Positions 59,225-64,000 of a stretch of 64,000 nt of DNA are shown piece by piece. The DNA comes from Diphasiastrum complanatum. Its lineage: Eukaryota > Streptophyta > Lycopodiopsida > Lycopodiales > Lycopodiaceae. Numbering within the stretch: position 1 is the first letter of the stretch; each line of letters starts with the position of its first letter. The stretch lies in assembly GCA_029204225.1 (NCBI GenBank), contig CM055092.1, forward strand, positions 71,551,472-71,615,471. Direction: 5' to 3'. The notes beneath the pieces were generated by a model. That model was not told the DNA's origin, did not search any database, and saw only the letters and a list, made by a program, of their open reading frames with translations. The position numbers were made by a program, and so were the translations under genes.

Positions 59225-61535
59225 ACCCATGCATGACCCAGTTGCCGTTGGCGGGACGCGTGTCTCGTCGACTTGCCTCGTGGCGAGGCCAACTGATCTT
59301 TATTCACTGATAGGACCCACTTACAGTCACACAGTGATTCTAACTTTAATTCTAACTCTCTCCTTTAAAGTAGAGTCACTTTTTATAGAGTCATATACAT
59401 AGCTTTAAAGTCAACAAACTTTAAATACATAAAGTTTTGATCTAAACTTATCAAACTTTTCTCCAGTAAGTGGCTTAGTGAAAATATCAGCTAGTTGTTC
59501 TTCTGTGCTACAATGAACAACATGAATTTCACGACTTAGCAGTCTTTCATGTATGAAGTGATATTGAATCTCAATGTGTTTAGTTCTCGCATGGAACACT
59601 GGATTCTTTGCTAGCTGAATGTCACTCTGACTGTCGCTGTGTAAAGTTGTGGGATTTTTCTGCTTCATGCCAATCTCTTCCAAGATTTGTCTCAACCATA
59701 TAGCTTCTTGTGCAGCACTACACATTGCCTTATATTCTGCTTCTGTGGTGGAAAGAGCAATTGTACTTTGCTTCTTACTAGACCAGGAAAAGCAATTACC
59801 ACAAAACTGGAATATATATCCTGTGGTGGATCTACGATCATCATAGTCACCTCCCCAGTCCGCATCCACATAGCCACACAACTCAAGTAAACCATCATGC
59901 TTCCTGTAAATCAAGCCATATTCTGATGTGCCTTTCACATAACGCAAAATGCGTTTAGCTGCTTCCCAATGCGTTTCCGTAGGTGCTGCCATAAACTTAC
60001 TTACAATGCCAACAACATAGCATATATATGGTCTAGTTGTGGTAAGGTAAATCAAGCTCCCTACTAACTGTCTATATAGAGTAGCATCAAATGACTGTGA
60101 TTCATCAAGCTTAGAAAGCTTTTTACCTAGTTCAATAGGAGTGTTTACTGGTTTGCAATCCTGCAACCTAAACCTGTGTAGTAACTCTTTGACATATTTC
60201 ACCTGTGTTAAACCCATTTCATCTCCTTTTTGTCACACTTCTACTCCAAGACAGTAATGCATCAAGCTGAGATCCGTCATCTCAAATTGTTTCATGAGGT
60301 CTTTCTTGATTATGTCTATCATCTCTTGATTATTTCCCGTAATAATCAAGTCATCAACATAAAGAGCAATCAAAGCAACCATACCATCAAAGCATAAGAC
60401 ATATAGATTTGGATTAGAATGTGTTCTCACCATCCCCTTTGAACAAAAGTAGGCATCAATCCTGCTATACCATGCACGTGGTGCTTGTTTAAGACCATAA
60501 AGCGCTTTCCTCAAGCGACATACTTTATTTTCCTGTCCTTTCGTTACAAAGCCTTCAAGTTGATCCATGAACACTTCTTCTTCTAACTCACCATTTAGAA
60601 AAGCAGATTTCACATCCATCTGATGCAAAGGCCAACCAAAATGTGAAGCTAAAGCAATAAGTAGACATAGAGTATTCCACTTACACACCGGCGCAAAGGT
60701 CTCCTCATAGTCAATGCCTTTATTTTGTGCGTACCCTTTGATTACCAATCTTGCTTTGTGCTTTGCTATGCTTCCATCTACATGGTACTTAGTTCTATAT
60801 ACCCATTTGTAACCAATGGGTTTCTTGCCAACTGGTGGTTCTACTAAGTCCCATGTGCTATGCTTAGCAATTGACTCCATCTCCTCTCCCATGGCTTTGA
60901 TCCAAATGTCATCATCCTTCGCTTCACCATAAGTCGAAGGTTCTTTGCTTTGAATAATGCTGGATAACAGAGCATAATTTGCTTCATAACTTTCAAATAG
61001 TATCTTCTCGCTTGTTGATCTTCGTAGCTCTCCCTGGTTAGATGATCCTGGAAAGTCATCTATATTGCGGCTCTCCATCAATCTCTCAAACCACTTAGGA
61101 AGCACAACATCTGATGAAGTTTTTGTCTCTTTTGCCACCAAATTGCTGAAAATGAACGATTTTTGTGGTTTCTTCGATTTCTTCATATAAAATGGATATT
61201 AGGAATGGTGATCCATTTGGGCCTTCCTTGCTCAACAATCAAAACAGATTTCAACCAGGAAATCTACACAAATCAAGCAAAATCCTCCCAAAACTAATTC
61301 TATAGTACACTTCTAACACTACTATGCCAAAACCATGCCTAAATGCAAACTAACATCCATCCATAGATCAAAAACATGCTAAAAGTAAAAAATTGTCATA
61401 GTTCCCCATCAACGGCGGCAAAATTGTAGTGGATTTTCTTATCGACCTTCAATCCTAGATCTAAGCACTTGCAAGCATCAAGCAATGAAGAGGATCCTAA
61501 CATGTCACATGGAGATTCATTCCCATGAGACTAAT
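59225..61535 (-). mobile_element. Ty1/copia element, truncated (RT-RNase H retained)
   Basis: Pol (61186-59411), then polypurine AAAGGAGAGAG and TTAGAAT LTR-like DNA (complement of 59225-59390, shared with 24.6 kb). On the 5' side the complement of 61421-61403 is TTGCCGCCGTTGATGGGGA, a degenerate tRNA-Asp primer site, preceded by CCACTACAATT and LTR-like DNA to about 61535 (shared with 21.4-21.7 kb). Gag, protease and integrase are missing between primer site and RT. Whether the Asp-primed LTR and this pol belong to one element is inferred from adjacency only. Confidence 0.75.
59411..61186 (-). pseudogene. Ty1/copia RT and RNase H, one internal stop
   Basis: 592 codons in one frame from ATG 61186 to the stop at 59411, interrupted only by TGA at 60232-60230. 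RT motifs: EEMESIAKHSTWDLV, GYKWVYRTKYHVDGS, KARLVIKGYAQ, QMDVKSAFLNGELEEEVFM, ALYGLKQAPRAWY, catalytic LYVDDLIITG. RNase H: CGYVDADWGGD, STTEAEYKAM, LHSDSQS, KHIEIQYHFIHER, EEQLADIFTKPL. The nearest thing to an intact element protein in the window. The TGA sits where this family usually has Trp. Same family as the 23.6-kb relic. Confidence 0.93.
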
Positions 61536-61544
61536 AGCATAAAC

Positions 61545-62210
61545 ATGCCGGAAACTCCCATCTTTCTTATTCTTAAGAAGGACAGGTGCTCCCCATGGAG
61601 ATTTACTAGGTCTTATGTGTCCCATCCTGAGATACTCCTCGATCTTCCTAGCCACTTCCACCTCTTCCTTCTGACTAAACCGATATGGTTGTTTGAAGAT
61701 AGGACGACTATCAGACGAAAGATCTATCTTATGATCCACCGACTGAGTGGGTGGTAGTCCATAAGGTAGCTGCTTTGAAAAAACTTCACTAAACTCTTGC
61801 TGTAAATCTTGCAAAAGCTGTTGTTCCTGATGCGAATTTGCGGTGTTAAAGCATGAAAACACATTCACATCCCCAACATCACAATGCATACGAGATTTCA
61901 AAAGCAAGTGAAAGAGTTCATACTCAAAATCATGAAGTTTCTCAATTAATTCAGTCGAGGAAGTCATCGGCGATGGAAGTACATCGGTCTCTCCAGAAAT
62001 ATAGACAATCTGATCAAACTTATCTATAAATACCATAGAATGATTTTTAAAATCTATCTCTAAAGAGTCTGATTTGCCAAAAAAACCATTCATAGCCCAA
62101 AATGACATCAGTCCGGTCTAGATTCATGACATGGAAAGCCAACGGCTCAACATAGTCCTGCATCCGAAGCTCTAAGTTCGAGACTTTGACATCCCAAATC
62201 TCAAACCCTC
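61545..62210 (-). pseudogene. Ty3/gypsy protease end, linker and RT start
   Basis: Minus reading: end of retropepsin (DVILGYEWFF-type motif) broken by a 7-T run near 62084-62090, then an open stretch from 62108 to about 61545 with [53 protein letters not shown] and KKDGSFR. It is cut off inside the RT at about 61545, where LTR-like DNA of the neighbouring copia region begins. Same family as the relic at 11.1 kb. Confidence 0.88.
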
Positions 62211-62688
62211 ACCAAGCTGCAAAAGTCTCATCCTTCGCCAAAAGAACCTTCGCCAGTTCTACCATCGATATATTTCGACGAATGTTGATTTTTTCAGATT
62301 TGTCAAGAAGTGATTTTTTTAATTCAAAATAGTAGTGGAGAACCCTCGCCAAATTAACCTTCGTCTTAAGAACCTTTGCCAATACTATTTTTGGGTTTTG
62401 ATCTACCAGATCTAGCTATTGTCAAATTTTTTGAAACATTCTAAGTTGATATGATACTAAATTTTAGTATTTATTTTTTTATTTTTAGAATATTAATTTA
62501 TTTCGTCAACAAAAAAAAAATTCAAAATAGATTCGAATATCATAATTATACTTTAACAAATTTCTCATTTTTTTTGAGGAAATTCTTTAAAAATAACATA
62601 ATCGGACTCAGAATCCAAAATTCAAGAACTTCAATCTCGTCCTATCATCAGACGAACAATATGATGGACTTACAAACCTAGTCAGAAG

Positions 62689-63215
62689 TCTATGGTGAAG
62701 TTAACCCATAAGATAAACTTAAACTTTTCTCTATGTCCTTGACTGGTGCTGCACAAGATTGGTTTTACAACCAAGACTTGACCGAAGGATCTGATTGGGA
62801 AGTAGTTAAAGCTAGACTAGTTACAAGATTTAAGCCATCCTTTTTTGTTATTTCTTAAAATCAAAATGAAAAAAAGAAGAAGGATGGTGCGTGATTACAT
62901 TGAACGTATGAAGCATCTTCGATTGGAATGTGAACCTGATCTTTTAAATGATGAGGCTCTAATTATGTGGTTTTTTGGTCAGTTTGCCAAAACGTATCAA
63001 ACATGAGCTCAAACATCATGAACAATACTTGACATTGCAATGGGCAATGGATGAAGCTATTCACAAAGAAGATGAAGATTCAGATGATGAGCTGCATGTT
63101 CGAATGTTGCCTTACATTGTAGGGCCAATGGCCACAACTTCTATTACGATTGCATCAACTAATATCAATGCAACAACCATATTAATGATGGACGAGTTTG
63201 AAAAACTTGGTTAGA
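62689..63215 (+). pseudogene. Retrotransposon gag relic
   Basis: KLKLFSMSLTGAAQDWFYNQ and EVVKARLVTRFKPS (62718-62841) match the retrotransposon gag core (capsid). After a shift, VRDYIERMKHLRLECEPDLL (62887-62946) and, in another frame, GQFAKRIKHELK...WAMDEAIHKED (about 62980-63080). Gag packages the RNA. Stops at about 62709 and 62858, at least two shifts. Opposite strand to the neighbouring pol fragment, so not one intact element. Confidence 0.75.
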
Positions 63216-64000
63216 AGCAGCAGTTAAAGTTAAATAAGATGTCAGCAAAGTTTGATGTGAAGCTGAAAGCTTTGGAAGAACAGCATGCAAAGATTGACAA
63301 AGGTGTTGAGAAGATGTTCAAAGTTTTTCCTAGCATAGAGAATCTCAATGGGCCAAGTTGCTAACATGCCCTTATGAAATATTGCAGTGACTATATCTAG
63401 TCACAACACTGACAAACACTGCACAATGCTATCCCACTTCAAAGCAGATCACTTTGGTTCATTGCAATTTGTTGGGAAAATATTTACAATGAACATATGA
63501 CTTTGCCGCATTGCAATGAATTGGTTTCTACATAGATTGCATCTTTACATGGAATGCACAATGGATCAAAAACAAGAATTGGATCAAAATTCAAGTCAAT
63601 CCTTGGCTTGGATCGACGGATCGAATCAAATCACACATATTTTGACTCTTCGTCTATTTAGATCTCGATATGGAAATGCGATCCTAGACAACTTCCAACT
63701 TCAGGGTCAAAATATATATTTCTCAAGATTGAAGTTACAACGTGGTACTGTCGAGAAAAGTCCAATTGTCCTATTTTAAATTTGTCAATTCTTGCAGCTA
63801 ATCGTTGATTCTCTACATTTCTTACTACTCAAGTACAGATTTGCTGGTACTTTAAACGACCATTTTGGTTTGCTAGTTGTGTTTACTAAGTTCTTGTACT
63901 CATCTAGCAACTATACATAAATGCAACAAGAATGAGTGAGTTATGGTTGGTCAGTTGGCAAATTGTTCATTGGCAAGAGCAGTGTAGCGTTCCTCAACAG
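63216..64000 (+). other. No recognisable gene
   Basis: One 87-codon open stretch (63516-63779) without recognisable motifs. Nothing else supported. Confidence 0.5.

Overview
The window reads as nuclear DNA of a land plant with a large, repeat-filled genome. Evidence seen directly: chromovirus-type Ty3/gypsy and Ty1/copia elements in many states of decay, a LINE, primer-binding sites matching plant tRNA-Asp and initiator tRNA-Met, very long (CT)n tracts, and one spliced gene for an aleurain (cathepsin H)-like vacuolar cysteine protease whose sixth intron is about 12.3 kb. A seed-free vascular plant (fern or lycophyte) or a gymnosperm would fit such an intron, but that is weak inference.

Layout. 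0.2-4 kb: degenerate LINE (endonuclease, reverse transcriptase, zinc-finger tail) ending in a TATTC microsatellite fused to (CT)n. 4-9 kb: two probable minus-strand LTR starts around a poorly coding interior, then a 39-bp minisatellite. 11-15 kb: plus-strand Ty3/gypsy chromovirus relic interrupted twice, by a transaldolase-like gene fragment that kept its introns and by an 889-bp solo LTR with matching 5-bp target duplication. 15.7-15.9 kb: first two exons of a D-aminoacyl-tRNA deacylase gene. 16.9-18.3 kb: frameshifted SWIM zinc-finger gene followed by partial tandem copies. 19-20.6 kb: giant CT/GA region containing an inverted minisatellite. 20.8-21.3 kb: unidentified 183-codon ORF. 21.4-26.5 kb: LTR-element debris (two tRNA-Asp primer sites, 206-bp tandem repeats, copia pol and integrase remnants).

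28.5-42.8 kb (minus strand): the only gene that looks intact, an eight-exon, 367-codon aleurain-like protease. Intron 6 holds a 5.06-kb Ty3/gypsy element (32.8-37.9 kb) in gene orientation, a CACTA-type end and a second gypsy integrase relic on the opposite strand. 43-54 kb: mostly unidentified DNA with foldbacks, diverged duplications, a copia relic and a CACTA-like end with subterminal GTCGGA repeats.

54.5-58.9 kb: LTR element (LTRs 1,210 and 757 bp, tRNA-iMet primer site) with no recognised pol; its first ~580 internal bp match the gypsy element in the protease intron on the other strand, so it looks like a non-autonomous relative. 59.2-61.5 kb: copia pol with one stop codon, the same family as the relic at 23.6 kb. 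61.5-63.2 kb: gypsy protease/RT fragment and an opposite-strand gag relic.

Expected expression: probably only the protease gene; nearly everything else carries stops, shifts or deletions. I found no clear undescribed system. The most informative items are the reconstructed protease gene with its loaded intron, the intron-retaining host-gene fragments, the autonomous/non-autonomous element pair and the CT/GA inverted array.
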